Notes: generated by a model not told the origin, from the sequence alone. A stretch of 64,000 nucleotides of DNA from Streptomyces sulfonofaciens (GCF_014656295.1 NZ_BNCD01000003.1:186001-250000); one strand, 5' to 3'. Shown: positions 20,908 to 29,801, counted from the first letter of the stretch. Numbers and translations are program-made.

Positions 20908-21833
20908 GCGCCGGCCCGGGCGGCCCCGGAGGGCTGCTGGTGGTCGGGGACGTGGTCACCGACGTCGTGGCGCGCCACCACGGCCCGCTGAAGCACGGCA
21001 CGGACACCTCGGCCACCGTGCGGGTGCTGCCGGGTGGAGCGGGGGCCAACGTCGCCTGCTGGGCGGCTCACTGGGGGTGCTCCGCGGTTCGGCTGCTCGG
21101 CTGCGTGGGGGCCGAGTCCGCCGACTGGCACCGGCGGGCGCTGGTGGCGGCGGGCGTCGTTCCCCAGCTCGTCGTCCACCCGGAGGCGCCGACGGGCACG
21201 GTGGTCTGCCTGGTGGACGGGGCGGCAGCCGCGGAACGCACCTTCCTGTCCGACAGCGGAGCGTCCGTGCGGCTCTCCCCCGCCGACTGGTCGGCCGCCG
21301 TGCTGGACGGCATCGCTCATGTGCACCTGTCGGGCTACCTCCTCTTCTCACCGTCGGGGCGCGACCTGGTGGTGACGGCGGTGGCATCGGCCCGCGCGCG
21401 TGGAGTACGGGTGAGCTGTGATCCCGCGTCGGCGGGGTTCCTGCGGGAACTGGGCGTCGGGCGCTTCCTGTCGCTGCTCGACGGGGTGGACGTCCTGCTG
21501 CCCAGCGAGGACGAGACGCGGCTGCTGACCGGTCTCACCGATGCGGTGGCCGCCGCGGCCAAGCTGAGCACGCTGTTTCCACTGGTGGTGGCGAAGCGGG
21601 GCGCGGACGGCGCACTCGTGGCGCGGGACGGTGCCGTACGGGCCCGGGTGCCGTCCTTCCCGGTCGTGCCGAAGGACTCCACGGGCGCCGGGGACGCCTT
21701 CACGGGGGCGTTCCTCGCAGCACTGCTCGCGGGCACGCCGGCCGAGGGGGCAGCGGTCGAGGGGTGCCGCGCGGGGGCGCGCGCCGTCGCCGCGCTCGGT
21801 GGGAGGCCGCCGGCCGGGCGCCGGGAGCGATGA
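20904..21833 (+). CDS. psuK: PfkB-family kinase, probable pseudouridine kinase
   Basis: Sugar or nucleoside kinase of 309 aa. GGAGANVACWAAHWG at about 46-60 is the first PfkB signature, and DSTGAGDAFTGAF at about 263-275 holds the catalytic aspartate and anion hole. GTG 20904 overlaps the psuG stop in a GTGA junction. The assignment to pseudouridine rests on this coupling, since the fold alone cannot separate substrates. An Arg/Pro-rich tail (PPAGRRER) ends the protein. Confidence 0.88.
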   Translation: MSAGPGGPGGLLVVGDVVTDVVARHHGPLKHGTDTSATVRVLPGGAGANVACWAAHWGCSAVRLLGCVGAESADWHRRALVAAGVVPQLVVHPEAPTGTVVCLVDGAAAAERTFLSDSGASVRLSPADWSAAVLDGIAHVHLSGYLLFSPSGRDLVVTAVASARARGVRVSCDPASAGFLRELGVGRFLSLLDGVDVLLPSEDETRLLTGLTDAVAAAAKLSTLFPLVVAKRGADGALVARDGAVRARVPSFPVVPKDSTGAGDAFTGAFLAALLAGTPAEGAAVEGCRAGARAVAALGGRPPAGRRER

Positions 21834-22049
21834 CGGTGGACGGCCGGCGGGGCAGGGCCACGGGTGCGGGCCGCGACGCAGGTGACGGTCGGGTCGCGGG
21901 GCGGGCAGCGTGGCGGAGGCATGCCGTCCGGTATTGGGGGCGCATGGGGCGTCGCGGGCGCCGTGGGGTTGTCCACAGGGCGCAACGCGTTTGGGCGGGT
22001 GCTGGCAGACTGGCCCGCCGAAAGCACAGTCCAGGGCAAGGAGCCGTAC

Positions 22050-23180
22050 ATGTCGATGGCCGGCAATCTCCGAAGGGTCCGGGACCTTCGCGGTGTGGGC
22101 GGCCTGCGGAAGGTGGCGCGTCTGACGCGCGGCCGTACCCGCACCGTCGACCTGAGCCACCACGCACGCTCACCCCTCGGCTCCACGGTGGTGAACTGCG
22201 TCACGTACCACGGCGGTGTCCGCCAGCCGGGCGGGCACGGACTCGTCGACGCGGTCGAGCGGGTCCGCGCGGCGGGCGAGGGCTTCGTCTGGCTGGGGCT
22301 GCACGAGCCCTCCCAGGAGGAGTTCAAGGACGTCGCCGAGCTGTTCGGCCTGCACCCGCTCGCCGTGGAGGACGCGGTGGACGCCCACCAGCGCCCGAAG
22401 GTGGAGCAGTACGGCGACTTCCTCTTCGCCGTGTTCAAGACGGTCTGCTACGTGGAGCACGCCGAGCTCACCGCCACGAGCGAGGTGGTGGACAGCGGCG
22501 AGATCATGGTCTTCGTCGGCCCCGACTTCGTCATCACCGTCCGGCACGGACGGCATGGCTCGCTGGGGCCGGTGCGCGAGGGTCTGGAGGCCGACCCCGA
22601 GCAGCTCGCCAAGGGCCCGGCCGCGGTCCTGCACGCGATAGCGGACCACGTCGTGGACGAGTACGTGGCCGTCACCGACGCGGTGCAGGACGACATCGAC
22701 CAGGTGGAGACCGACGTCTTCGCCGAGGACGGCGCCCGCACCGATCCGGGCCGCATCTACCAGCTCAAGCGTGAGCTGCTGGAACTCAAGCGCGCGGTGC
22801 TGCCCCTCGCCCGCCCGCTGGAGGTGCTCGCGACCGAGCGGATACGGCTGATCGCCCCGGATATACGCGCCTACTTCCGCGACGTGGGCGACCACCTGGC
22901 CAGGGCCGTCGAGCAGGCCGCCGCCTTCGACGACCTGCTGAACTCCATCCTGCAGGCGCACCTGGCCCAGGTGACCGTCAAGCAGAACGAGGACATGCGG
23001 AAGATCACCGCCTATGCCGCCGTGATCGCCGTTCCGACGATGGTCTGCGGCATCTACGGCATGAACTTCGACCACATGCCCGAACTCCACTGGAGGTTCG
23101 GATACGGGCTGGTGTGGGTCGTGATCGTGACGGCCTGCCTCCTGCTGTACCGGGGGTTCCGGCGCGCCGGTTGGCTCTGA
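22050..23180 (+). CDS. corA: CorA-family magnesium/cobalt transporter
   Basis: Pentameric inner-membrane divalent-cation channel, 376 aa. A cytoplasmic N-terminal domain of about 310 residues is followed by two transmembrane helices joined by the YGMNF signature (about 346-350). The first helix is AVIAVPTMVCGIYGMNF and the last is VWVVIVTACLLLYRGF. The first 45 residues (basic, MSMAGNLRRVRDLRG) are a lineage-specific extension. AAGGAG precedes ATG 22050. The 216-bp gap upstream contains a single DnaA-box-like 9-mer (TTGTCCACA, 21969-21977). Confidence 0.96.
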   Translation: MSMAGNLRRVRDLRGVGGLRKVARLTRGRTRTVDLSHHARSPLGSTVVNCVTYHGGVRQPGGHGLVDAVERVRAAGEGFVWLGLHEPSQEEFKDVAELFGLHPLAVEDAVDAHQRPKVEQYGDFLFAVFKTVCYVEHAELTATSEVVDSGEIMVFVGPDFVITVRHGRHGSLGPVREGLEADPEQLAKGPAAVLHAIADHVVDEYVAVTDAVQDDIDQVETDVFAEDGARTDPGRIYQLKRELLELKRAVLPLARPLEVLATERIRLIAPDIRAYFRDVGDHLARAVEQAAAFDDLLNSILQAHLAQVTVKQNEDMRKITAYAAVIAVPTMVCGIYGMNFDHMPELHWRFGYGLVWVVIVTACLLLYRGFRRAGWL

Positions 23181-23261
23181 CCCGGTGCCGCGCGGTGAAG
23201 CCGCCGCCGCGTCGGCGCACGCAGGGGCACGCCCGCTCAGCTCAGGACCGCCCAGGGCCGC

Positions 23262-23684
23262 TCAGGGCATCGCGTAGACGTCCTCGGCCCACCGTGCGAG
23301 CTGGCCCTCCGGCAGGTGGCCGGCGAGATCCGCCTCGCTGATCATGCCGACGAGCCTCTTGTTCTCGTCGATCACGGGCAGGCGGCGGATCTGGTGGCCC
23401 TGCATCTGCTGGAGCGCGTCGCTCACATCGGAGTCGGTGGTCACCCAGCGCGGGGTGCCCTGGGCCATGTCGCCCGCGGTCGTCCTCGACGGGTCGTGCC
23501 CCGCGGCGATGCAGCCCACCACGATGTCGCGGTCCGTGAGCATGCCGCACATCCGCTCGTTGGAGTCGCTGATGGGCAGTGCGCCCACGTCCATTTCGCG
23601 CATCATCTGCGCGGCCCTGTCCAGGGTCTCCGTTGCGGGGATCCACTGGGCGCCGCGGTGCATGATGTCTCCGGCGGTGGTCAT
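23262..23684 (-). CDS. CBS-domain-pair protein
   Basis: A 140-aa protein made of two CBS motifs, at about 1-60 and 72-130, forming one Bateman module that usually binds adenine nucleotides. DRDIVVGCIAAG and MISEADLAGHL are the typical strand-helix ends. No catalytic domain is attached. Such small stand-alone Bateman proteins in actinomycetes are often part of stress regulons, but the sequence gives no direct evidence for a target. GGAGGTG lies 6 nt before ATG 23684. It is convergent with corA. Confidence 0.9.
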   Translation of the reverse strand: MTTAGDIMHRGAQWIPATETLDRAAQMMREMDVGALPISDSNERMCGMLTDRDIVVGCIAAGHDPSRTTAGDMAQGTPRWVTTDSDVSDALQQMQGHQIRRLPVIDENKRLVGMISEADLAGHLPEGQLARWAEDVYAMP

Positions 23685-23890
23685 AAACACCTCCACATAC
23701 CGGACCGCCGGCGCGGCGCGCGTGACGGCACCGAGCCCGGCGCTCGTTCGCGCCGCACCGTGCGGTTCGTTTGCCAGTCTGCCTTGCGCTGCTTGCCGAC
23801 TCTCCCTGACACGCGAGCGCAAACCCGGTCGGGGACGGGTTCTGCACCGGGCCGGGTACCCGCGGACCGGCTCACCCCGGCGGCCGCGCG

Positions 23891-23938
23891 GCGGCAGTCG
23901 GCGGCACGCGACGGCGATCGGCGGCAGTCGGCGGCACG
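23891..23938. repeat. 18-bp direct repeat with 30-bp period
   Basis: GCGGCAGTCGGCGGCACG occurs at 23891-23908 and 23921-23938, with GGCGGCA echoes up to about 23955. This lies in the 405-bp gap 23685-24089 between the CBS gene and the secreted protein; nothing else is recognisable there. Confidence 0.75.
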
Positions 23939-24089
23939 AGGGCAAGCGGCGGCAGGACGGCGTCCGGCCGCCACCGGCGCTGTGCCCTCGGCACCCGGCC
24001 CCAGCGCCCCTCCCCGGGGGCTTTCGCCCATCAGCCCGGACCCCGCTCCCGCCTCCACCGGCGGGCTGCGCCGCCCCGCACCGGCTGGG

Positions 24090-24947
24090 TCAGTCCGCTT
24101 CGCTGCCGTGTGCGCTCCCGCCCCGTCCGCTCCCGGCCTCGCAGCCGACCCGTTCGGTGCTCAGGGCGATGTCGTCCAGGCGGAGGTCGTAGCCGTCCGG
24201 TACGGGGTCGGCCTGGTAGAGCTGCCAGCCGAGCTCGACGGTGCGGAAGCTCGGGAAGACGAAGTCGACCGGGTTGCCGCCGTGGTGCGTGGTGTCGACG
24301 GTGAGGTCCGGCTGTGACCGGCCGTTGATCCAGACGGCGATCCGGTTGTCGGCGGCGTCCATCTGCCACTCCAGGCACTGCCACACGCCCGCCCGGGCCG
24401 GGGCGGACTCCCGCCAGGCCGTCCAGTCGCCGGTCGGCCCGCCGTCGGAGCCCACGCCCCACAGATCGCCGCCCACGTCGGGCACGTACTGGCCGCCCAG
24501 CGGCCGGATGAGGCCGGGGCCTTCACCGGCGGCCTCGACGAGTGTCCAGTGCGCCCAGTCGGGAGCGGTGGGGAAGGCGTCGACGCGCACGCGCAGGCGG
24601 CCCCAGAAGCTGTTTCCGGGCGGTGCGAAACCGTTCACGCGGAGAAAGGCACTGCCATTGCCCCGGGTGCTGACGTGCAGGTTCCGTCCGCCGGTTCCGG
24701 CCGCCTCGACGGTGAGCGTGCCGCCCGTTGCGACGGTGTCCCAGTTCGGGCTCTCGGCGTGACCTGGCGCCAGCGCGTCGAAGTTCTCGCAGAACAGCAC
24801 CGGCGGAGCGCACGCGATCCGGTGGGCGGGGGCGGCCGGGGCACCGGCGGGGTGCGGGGTGCCTGCGGCGCCCAGGGCCGCGGGGGCGGCTGCGAGCAGC
24901 AGCGCCGCGAAGGCCGCGAGGGACACGAGGAGCGGGCGTTTTCCCAT
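24090..24947 (-). CDS. Secreted protein resembling Cip1 (lectin/lyase fold)
   Basis: A 285-aa exported protein. The signal peptide covers about 1-27 (MGKRPLL... ending ALGAAG). The mature part opens with CAPPVLFCENFDALAPG and continues through NSFWGRLRVRVDAFP, DWAHWTLVEA, GVGSDGGPTGDWTAW and WQCLEWQMDAADN. These aromatic-rich strands resemble the concanavalin-like fold of fungal Cip1 and its bacterial homologues, which are associated with cellulose and glucuronan degradation. Two cysteine pairs are likely (CAPPVLFC and Cys...VGC). The assignment is from remembered family pattern, so the fold is more certain than the substrate. It ends in a short Gly/Ser/Glu tail. It is divergent from the gene at 25060. 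Confidence 0.7.
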   Translation of the reverse strand: MGKRPLLVSLAAFAALLLAAAPAALGAAGTPHPAGAPAAPAHRIACAPPVLFCENFDALAPGHAESPNWDTVATGGTLTVEAAGTGGRNLHVSTRGNGSAFLRVNGFAPPGNSFWGRLRVRVDAFPTAPDWAHWTLVEAAGEGPGLIRPLGGQYVPDVGGDLWGVGSDGGPTGDWTAWRESAPARAGVWQCLEWQMDAADNRIAVWINGRSQPDLTVDTTHHGGNPVDFVFPSFRTVELGWQLYQADPVPDGYDLRLDDIALSTERVGCEAGSGRGGSAHGSEAD

Positions 24948-25059
24948 GGCAGACGGACTCCTGGTCGTCGGGCCCGCCCCGCACGAGGAAGTTTGACGTG
25001 TACGCGGCATCCTACCGGCGGGAGAGCCGCGGCACACCGCAGGACCTACGGGAGGCATC

Positions 25060-25701
25060 ATGGGCCGGGTGCGATTGGAAGCGATCACCTGGGAGAGGCT
25101 CGGCGAGGCGCTCGCCGAGCGGCTGGCCGACCTGAAGCCCGAGGACGGCGGCGCCTGGCCGAGGATCGCGTTCGACGGCGCTCCCGCCGCCCGGCCCGGA
25201 GAGCTGGCCGACCGGGTCGCCGAGGTGCTGCGGCTGCTCGGCAGGCCCTCGCTCGTGGTCGGCGTGGAGGGGTTCCTGCGGCCCGCCTCGCTGCGCCTGG
25301 AGCACGGGCGCGAGGACGTGGAGACCTACTACGACGCCTGGTTCGACACGGGGGCGCTGTGGCGGGAGGTGTTCGGACCGCTGCAGGCGGACGGTGACGG
25401 CCGGGTACTGCCCGACCTCTGGGATCCGGTCACCGACCGCGCCACGCGCAGCCCGCGCGTGGCCCTGCCGCCCGGCGGGCTGCTCCTGCTGCACGGGCCG
25501 CTGCTGCTGCACCACTGGTTCCCCTTCGACCGCACCGTGCACGTACAGCTCTCCCCGGGCGCCCTGCGGCGGCGCACTCCCCCGCAGACGCAGTGGACGT
25601 TGCCCGCCTTCGAACGGTACGAGCACGAGGTGGACCCGGCGGGGGCGGCCGATGTGCTGGTACGCGCGGACGACCCGCGACGGCCGGCCTGGACGGGGTG
25701 A
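25060..25701 (+). CDS. Uridine kinase-like protein lacking the P-loop lysine
   Basis: A 213-aa protein similar in layout to Streptomyces proteins annotated as uridine kinase. Where the Walker A motif belongs, the sequence reads IAFDGAPAARPGELADRV (about 36-53), with no GK(S/T). The rest keeps the kinase-like course: SLVVGVEGFLRP, DTGALWREVFGPL, LLLLHGPLLLHHWFPFD and VHVQLS. ATG 25060 follows GGGAGG. Catalysis is therefore doubtful; nucleotide binding without hydrolysis, or a different substrate, is possible. It stands alone, divergent from the secreted Cip1-like protein. Confidence 0.65.
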   Translation: MGRVRLEAITWERLGEALAERLADLKPEDGGAWPRIAFDGAPAARPGELADRVAEVLRLLGRPSLVVGVEGFLRPASLRLEHGREDVETYYDAWFDTGALWREVFGPLQADGDGRVLPDLWDPVTDRATRSPRVALPPGGLLLLHGPLLLHHWFPFDRTVHVQLSPGALRRRTPPQTQWTLPAFERYEHEVDPAGAADVLVRADDPRRPAWTG

Positions 25702-25796
25702 GGCCCCGCGCACGCCCGAGCGCGCCCGGGTGGGCACGCGCACGCGACCGCGCCCGTACCGGCCGGCAGGACGGACGCCCCGGCGCACCGGCGCAG

Positions 25797-25844
25797 GCAC
25801 ACCGCACACCGCACACCGCACACCGCACACCGCACACCGCACAC
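25797..25844. repeat. 7-bp tandem repeat, about 6.9 copies of ACCGCAC
   Basis: ACCGCAC repeats without error from 25801 to 25842, with partial units at each end. It lies in the 381-bp gap before gltD. Like the 2583-2662 array, the unit is seven bases, but the sequence is different. Confidence 0.93.
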
Positions 25845-25984
25845 ACGGAGGCGGTCCCACGACTACAGGTACACGCCGAACCGCAGAACCGCCGATGCGG
25901 CGAAACGGCGAAACGGCGAAGCGCGGAACGACAGCGGCACTCCGCGCCACGCGACCCGCGTAATCCCGGGCATCATGGGAAAAA

Positions 25985-26016
25985 GCACGACAGGACAGAC
26001 GCACGACAGGACAGAC
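25985..26016. repeat. 16-bp perfect direct repeat upstream of gltD
   Basis: GCACGACAGGACAGAC occurs twice in tandem at 25985-26000 and 26001-26016, about 65 bp before the gltD start codon. Just upstream (25898-25923) an octamer CGGCGAAA is also repeated three times with small changes. Either could be a regulator-binding site or a slippage product. Confidence 0.7.
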
Positions 26017-26082
26017 TTACGAGACGATGCTGCCCCGGCCGCGCCGGTGCGCCGATCTGCGGCCGTGGGCCAGGAGGCGGCC

Positions 26083-27570
26083 ATGGCCGACCCCGAGGGC
26101 TTTATGCACACCCCGCGCCGGGAGTGGCCGCGCCGGCCCGTCGAGGAGCGGGTGCGGGACTGGGACGAGGTCGCCGTTCCCGGCGCGCTGCTGCCGATCG
26201 TCGGCGAGCAGGCCGGACGCTGCATGGACTGCGGGATCCCGTTCTGTCACGAGGCGTGCCCGCTCGGCAACCTCGTTCCGGAGTGGAACATCCTGGTCGC
26301 CCGCGACGACTGGCAGGCCGCGGCGGAGCGGTTGCACGCAACCGACAACTTCCCCGAGTTCACCGGTCTGCTCTGCCCCGCACCGTGCGAGTCGGGCTGT
26401 GTGCTGGCCATCAACCAACCCGCCGTGACCATCAGGAACGTCGAGGCGGCCATCGCCGACCGCGCCTGGGCCGAGGGCTACGCACCGCCCAAGCCGCCGC
26501 GCCGCCTGACCGGCAGGACGGTCGCCGTGGTCGGTTCGGGGCCCGCCGGGCTCGCCGCCGCACAGCAACTGACCCGGGCCGGGCACACGGTCGCCGTGTA
26601 CGAGCGCGACGACCGGCCGGGCGGGCTGCTGCGGTACGGCATCCCCTCGTTCAAGATGGAGAAGTACCGGCTCGACCGGCGCATCGAGCAGATGCGCGAG
26701 GAGGGCACCAGGTTCCGTACCGGCACCGACGTCGGACGCGACCTCGGAGCCCGCGAACTCCGCGGGCGCTATGACGCCGTGCTCCTCGCCATGGGCGCCA
26801 CGGCCTGGCGGGAGCTGCCCGTACCGGGCCGGGGTCTGGCCGGCATCCACCAGGCGATGGAGTACCTGCCGCTGGCCAACCGCGTGCAGCAGGGCGACAT
26901 CACCGCCTCGCCGATGTCCGCCGCGGGCCGGGACGTCGTCATCGTCGGCGGCGGCGACACCGGGGCGGACTGCCTGGGCACCGCGGTCCGGGACGGTGCC
27001 CGGTCGGTGACCCAACTGGACATCTATCCGCAACCGGGAAAGGAGCGGGACGAGGCCGCCGAGCCCTGGCCCACGCATCCCAGGATCTACCGGATGTCCG
27101 CCGCGCACGAGGAGGCCCGCGATCTCGGCACGGCACCCGCGGCCGACGCGGACGCACGGCTGTTCGCCGCGTCCACCCTCAAGTTCTCCGGCGACGGCCG
27201 GGGGCGGGTGCGGGCCGTGCGGCTGGTCGAGGTGGACGACGAGCGGCAGCCGAGGACGGGCACGGAGCGCGAACTCGCCGCCGACCTGGTACTGCTCGCC
27301 CTCGGCTTCTCGGGTCCGGGCCGCGGTGACGGGATCCTCGACCAGCTCGGCCTCGAACTGGACGGGCGCGGCACACTGGAACGCGACCGGGGCTTCGCCA
27401 CCCCTGTACCGGGCGTCTTCGCGGCGGGCGACGCGGCGCGCGGCCCGTCGCTGATCGTCTGGGCGATCGCGGAGGGCCGGGCGGCGGCGTCGGCGGTGGA
27501 CCGCCATCTGACGGGAACGACCAGGCTCCCGTCGCCGATCGGGCCCTTCGACCGGCCGATGTCGGTGTGA
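26083..27570 (+). CDS. gltD: Glutamate synthase small subunit-like oxidoreductase
   Basis: FAD- and Fe-S-containing NADPH oxidoreductase of 495 aa that normally feeds electrons to the glutamate synthase large subunit. The N-terminal cysteine clusters CMDCGIPFCHEACPLGN (about 47-63) and CPAPCESGC (about 98-106) bind [4Fe-4S]. The FAD site GSGPAGLAAAQ is at about 151-161, and the NADPH site VGGGDTGADCLG at about 287-298. The last block GVFAAGDAARGPSLIVWAIAEGR binds FAD. CAGGAGG precedes ATG 26083. No gltB is adjacent, so it may act with a distant GltB or with another partner. Its stop lies inside a large bidirectional hairpin. Confidence 0.93.
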   Translation: MADPEGFMHTPRREWPRRPVEERVRDWDEVAVPGALLPIVGEQAGRCMDCGIPFCHEACPLGNLVPEWNILVARDDWQAAAERLHATDNFPEFTGLLCPAPCESGCVLAINQPAVTIRNVEAAIADRAWAEGYAPPKPPRRLTGRTVAVVGSGPAGLAAAQQLTRAGHTVAVYERDDRPGGLLRYGIPSFKMEKYRLDRRIEQMREEGTRFRTGTDVGRDLGARELRGRYDAVLLAMGATAWRELPVPGRGLAGIHQAMEYLPLANRVQQGDITASPMSAAGRDVVIVGGGDTGADCLGTAVRDGARSVTQLDIYPQPGKERDEAAEPWPTHPRIYRMSAAHEEARDLGTAPAADADARLFAASTLKFSGDGRGRVRAVRLVEVDDERQPRTGTERELAADLVLLALGFSGPGRGDGILDQLGLELDGRGTLERDRGFATPVPGVFAAGDAARGPSLIVWAIAEGRAAASAVDRHLTGTTRLPSPIGPFDRPMSV

Positions 27571-27645
27571 GACGGCACGGCCCCGAAACGTACGGGAAGG
27601 CGGCCCGGCCCCGCGAGGACCCGGCCGCCTTCCGCCGTCTCACAC
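27565..27645. terminator. Bidirectional terminator between gltD and a methyltransferase gene
   Basis: GTGTGAGACGGC (27565-27576) pairs with GCCGTCTCACAC (27634-27645), and GGAAGGCGGCC (27595-27605) pairs with GGCCGCCTTCC (27623-27633). The two 3' arms are contiguous, giving 23 bp of stem with one 18-nt bulge. The 5' arm overlaps the gltD stop codon. It serves both convergent genes. Confidence 0.85.
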
Positions 27646-27655
27646 CCGTGGAGCG

Positions 27656-28477
27656 TTACGGCTTGCGCCCCACCGCCGCGTACCCGGGGATGGGGCCGTC
27701 GTCCTGGCCGGGCACCGGATCGCCGAGTTCCGGATGCCACTGGGGGACGACCACCACTCCCGGGTCGACGAGGTCGAGGCCGTCGAAGAACCGCGTGATC
27801 TGCTCGCCGGTGCGCAGGGACAGCGCGACGTCGCGGGACTGGTAGAGCTCGGTGGCCTCCTTGGCGGTGTCCGGCGTGAAGTCCGCCGAAGCATGGGACA
27901 GCATCAGGAAGCTTCCGGAGGGGAGAGCGGACACCAGACGGTCCACCAGGTCGCCCGCCCCGTCCTCGTCCCGGATGAAGTGCAGCAGGGCGACGAGGGA
28001 GAGCGCGACGGGCCGGTCGAAGTCCAGGAACTCTCCGGCCCGCCGCAGGATGGTGTCCGTGTCGCGCACATCGGCCTGCACGTACGCGGTGACGCCCTCC
28101 GGCGCGCTGCGCAGCAGCGCCTCGGCGTGGGCCAGCACGATCGGGTCGTTGTCGCAGTAGACGACGCGCGCCGCGGGAGCGACCTGCTGGGCGACCTGGT
28201 GCAGGTTCGGCTCGGTCGGGATGCCGGTGCCGATGTCCAGGAACTGCCGTACGCCGTTGCCGGCCAGCCAGCGGGTGGCACGGTGCATGAAGGCTCTGTT
28301 GACACGTGCCATGACCGGCAGACGCGGCTCCAGCGCGACGAGTTGCCTGCCCATTTCCTCGTCGACCGGGTAGTTGTCCTTGCCGCCGAGGAACCAGTCG
28401 TACATGCGGGCCGGATGCGGCTTGCTGGTGTCTATGTGCGACGGATCCCGCGGTACGGCGGTGTCGTGCACGGGCAT
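27656..28477 (-). CDS. SAV2177/DUF574-family SAM-dependent methyltransferase
   Basis: A 273-aa putative methyltransferase of the actinomycete family formerly DUF574. Typical blocks are HIDTSKPHPARMYDWFLGGKDNYPVD near the N terminus (about 11-36), QFLDIGTGIPTEPNLHQVAQ as the SAM-binding glycine-rich loop (about 80-99), YCDNDPIVLAHAEALL, and a C-terminal WHPELGDP. Substrates are unknown for the family. ATG 28477 is preceded by GGAG at a 9-nt distance. It lies just downstream of the DUF397 gene on the same strand, and in Streptomyces these families often sit near XRE/DUF397 clusters. Confidence 0.88.
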   Translation of the reverse strand: MPVHDTAVPRDPSHIDTSKPHPARMYDWFLGGKDNYPVDEEMGRQLVALEPRLPVMARVNRAFMHRATRWLAGNGVRQFLDIGTGIPTEPNLHQVAQQVAPAARVVYCDNDPIVLAHAEALLRSAPEGVTAYVQADVRDTDTILRRAGEFLDFDRPVALSLVALLHFIRDEDGAGDLVDRLVSALPSGSFLMLSHASADFTPDTAKEATELYQSRDVALSLRTGEQITRFFDGLDLVDPGVVVVPQWHPELGDPVPGQDDGPIPGYAAVGRKP

Positions 28478-28532
28478 GATGAGGGCTCCAGAAACTCTGT
28501 GTGGGGGGTGCCTGCGCAGTGCAGTGCCCCGG

Positions 28533-28775
28533 TCAGGACAGCAGGAAATCCGCTTCCCCGGCCTTGGCACCCAGGATGAACGCACTGATTTCGCCAAGGG
28601 TGTAGATCAGGGCGGGCCCGTCGGGGTCGGCGGACTGCCGAACGGCCACCCTGCCGTCCGCGAGCTTCATGGCCTCCACGCAGTTGCCGCCGTTGCCGCC
28701 GCTCCACGGTTTGTGCCAGCCCTCCGTGCCCAGGTCGCTGGAGGGCATTCCGTTGTATATGGGGGGTTGTTGCAT
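28533..28775 (-). CDS. DUF397 small protein
   Basis: An 80-aa protein of the DUF397 family. The diagnostic core is PWSGGNGGNCVEAMKLADGRVAVRQSADPDGPAL (given here only by its landmarks: W at about 24, GGNCVE at about 29-34, DGRVAVRQSADP at about 40-51, and F at about 66). These proteins almost always pair with an XRE-DUF5753 regulator and appear to modulate it. ATG 28775 directly follows the TGA of that regulator, so translation is coupled; AAGGAG inside the end of the regulator gene is its Shine-Dalgarno. Confidence 0.93.
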   Translation of the reverse strand: MQQPPIYNGMPSSDLGTEGWHKPWSGGNGGNCVEAMKLADGRVAVRQSADPDGPALIYTLGEISAFILGAKAGEADFLLS

Positions 28776-29636
28776 TCACAGCTCCTTGCGGAGATCCCGG
28801 AGGATCTCCTTCGTGCGATGTGCTGTGGCGGCGTGCGCCGCCATGCGGTCCATGACCTCCAGGTGGGTCGCCACCTCGGCACGCGCGTCCAGGTAGACGG
28901 CGCCGGTCAGGTACTCGCTGTAGACCATGTCGGGGAGTTCCGGCATGGCGAATCGGAACAGCACGAAGGGCCCGTAGGTGCCGGGATGCGGTCCGGACGC
29001 GAACTGCGCGATCTGCAGCGTCACATGGGGCAGCTTCGACGCCTTCAGCAGACGGTCGATCTGCCCGCGCATGACGTCCGTGTCACCGACGGGCCTGCGC
29101 AGCGCGGTCTCGTCCATGACCACCCACAGGCGCGGGGCGTTCTCGCGGGTGAGCAGTTGCTGCCGCTGCATGCGCAGCGCCACGTGCCGCTCGATGTCCT
29201 CGGGCCTGGTCTGGCCGATGGCGCCGGAGTGCAGCACCGCGCGCGCGTAGTCCTCGGTCTGCAACAGGCCGGGCACGAAGTGGGGCTCATACGATCGGAT
29301 GAGACTTGCCGCGCCTTCCAGGCTGACGTACATCGAGAACCAGCCGGGAAGGATGTCGTGGAAGCGCTGCCACCAGCCGGGCCTGTTGGCCTCCTCGGCG
29401 AGTGCGACGAAGTCCGCCGCTTCCTCGTCGCCGATGCCGTAGGACCTCAGCAGGAGCTGGAGGTACGGGATCTTGAGGGCGACCTCGGCCATCTCCATGC
29501 GGCGGACCGTGGCGGGCGCCACCCGCAGCACTCGCGCGGCCTCCTCGCGCTTGAGACCCGCACGTTCACGCAGGTCCTGGAGGCGCCGGCCGAGGACGAC
29601 CTGGCCGACCGTCGGTGCAGACCGCGGTTCACTCAC
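28776..29636 (-). CDS. XRE-type regulator with DUF5753 (WhiJ/AbaA-locus type)
   Basis: A 286-aa DNA-binding regulator. The Cro/CI helix-turn-helix is at about 12-65 (LGRRLQDLRERAGLKREEAAR ... VRRMEMAE); a DUF5753 ligand-type domain runs from about 95 to the end (WFSMYVSLEGAASLIRSYEP, FVPGLLQTEDYARAVL, MVYSEYLTGAVYLD). GTG 29636 follows GGAGGTGGGAC. It is divergent from an HATPase gene, and the palindromes at 29802-29840 in between are its likely binding sites. In the model WhiJ and AbaA loci this trio controls development or antibiotic onset. Confidence 0.95.
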   Translation of the reverse strand: MSEPRSAPTVGQVVLGRRLQDLRERAGLKREEAARVLRVAPATVRRMEMAEVALKIPYLQLLLRSYGIGDEEAADFVALAEEANRPGWWQRFHDILPGWFSMYVSLEGAASLIRSYEPHFVPGLLQTEDYARAVLHSGAIGQTRPEDIERHVALRMQRQQLLTRENAPRLWVVMDETALRRPVGDTDVMRGQIDRLLKASKLPHVTLQIAQFASGPHPGTYGPFVLFRFAMPELPDMVYSEYLTGAVYLDARAEVATHLEVMDRMAAHAATAHRTKEILRDLRKEL

Positions 29637-29801
29637 GTCCCACCTCCACCTGGTCAGCGTTGCACACGTCCGGTCCCCGTCATCTGCGGGCCACGCGGTT
29701 CAGCCCGGTGCGGTCGAGGTCTCCGGGCGGCCTGCGCAGGCCGGAACCGGCCGCGCGGCGAGCCACTGCGAGCAGTGTGCCACGGGCCCTCACTCGCACA
29801 C

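Noticed and set aside
25797..25844. CRISPR-like array
   Set aside because: Units are 7 bp with no spacers. No cas gene is present anywhere in the window.
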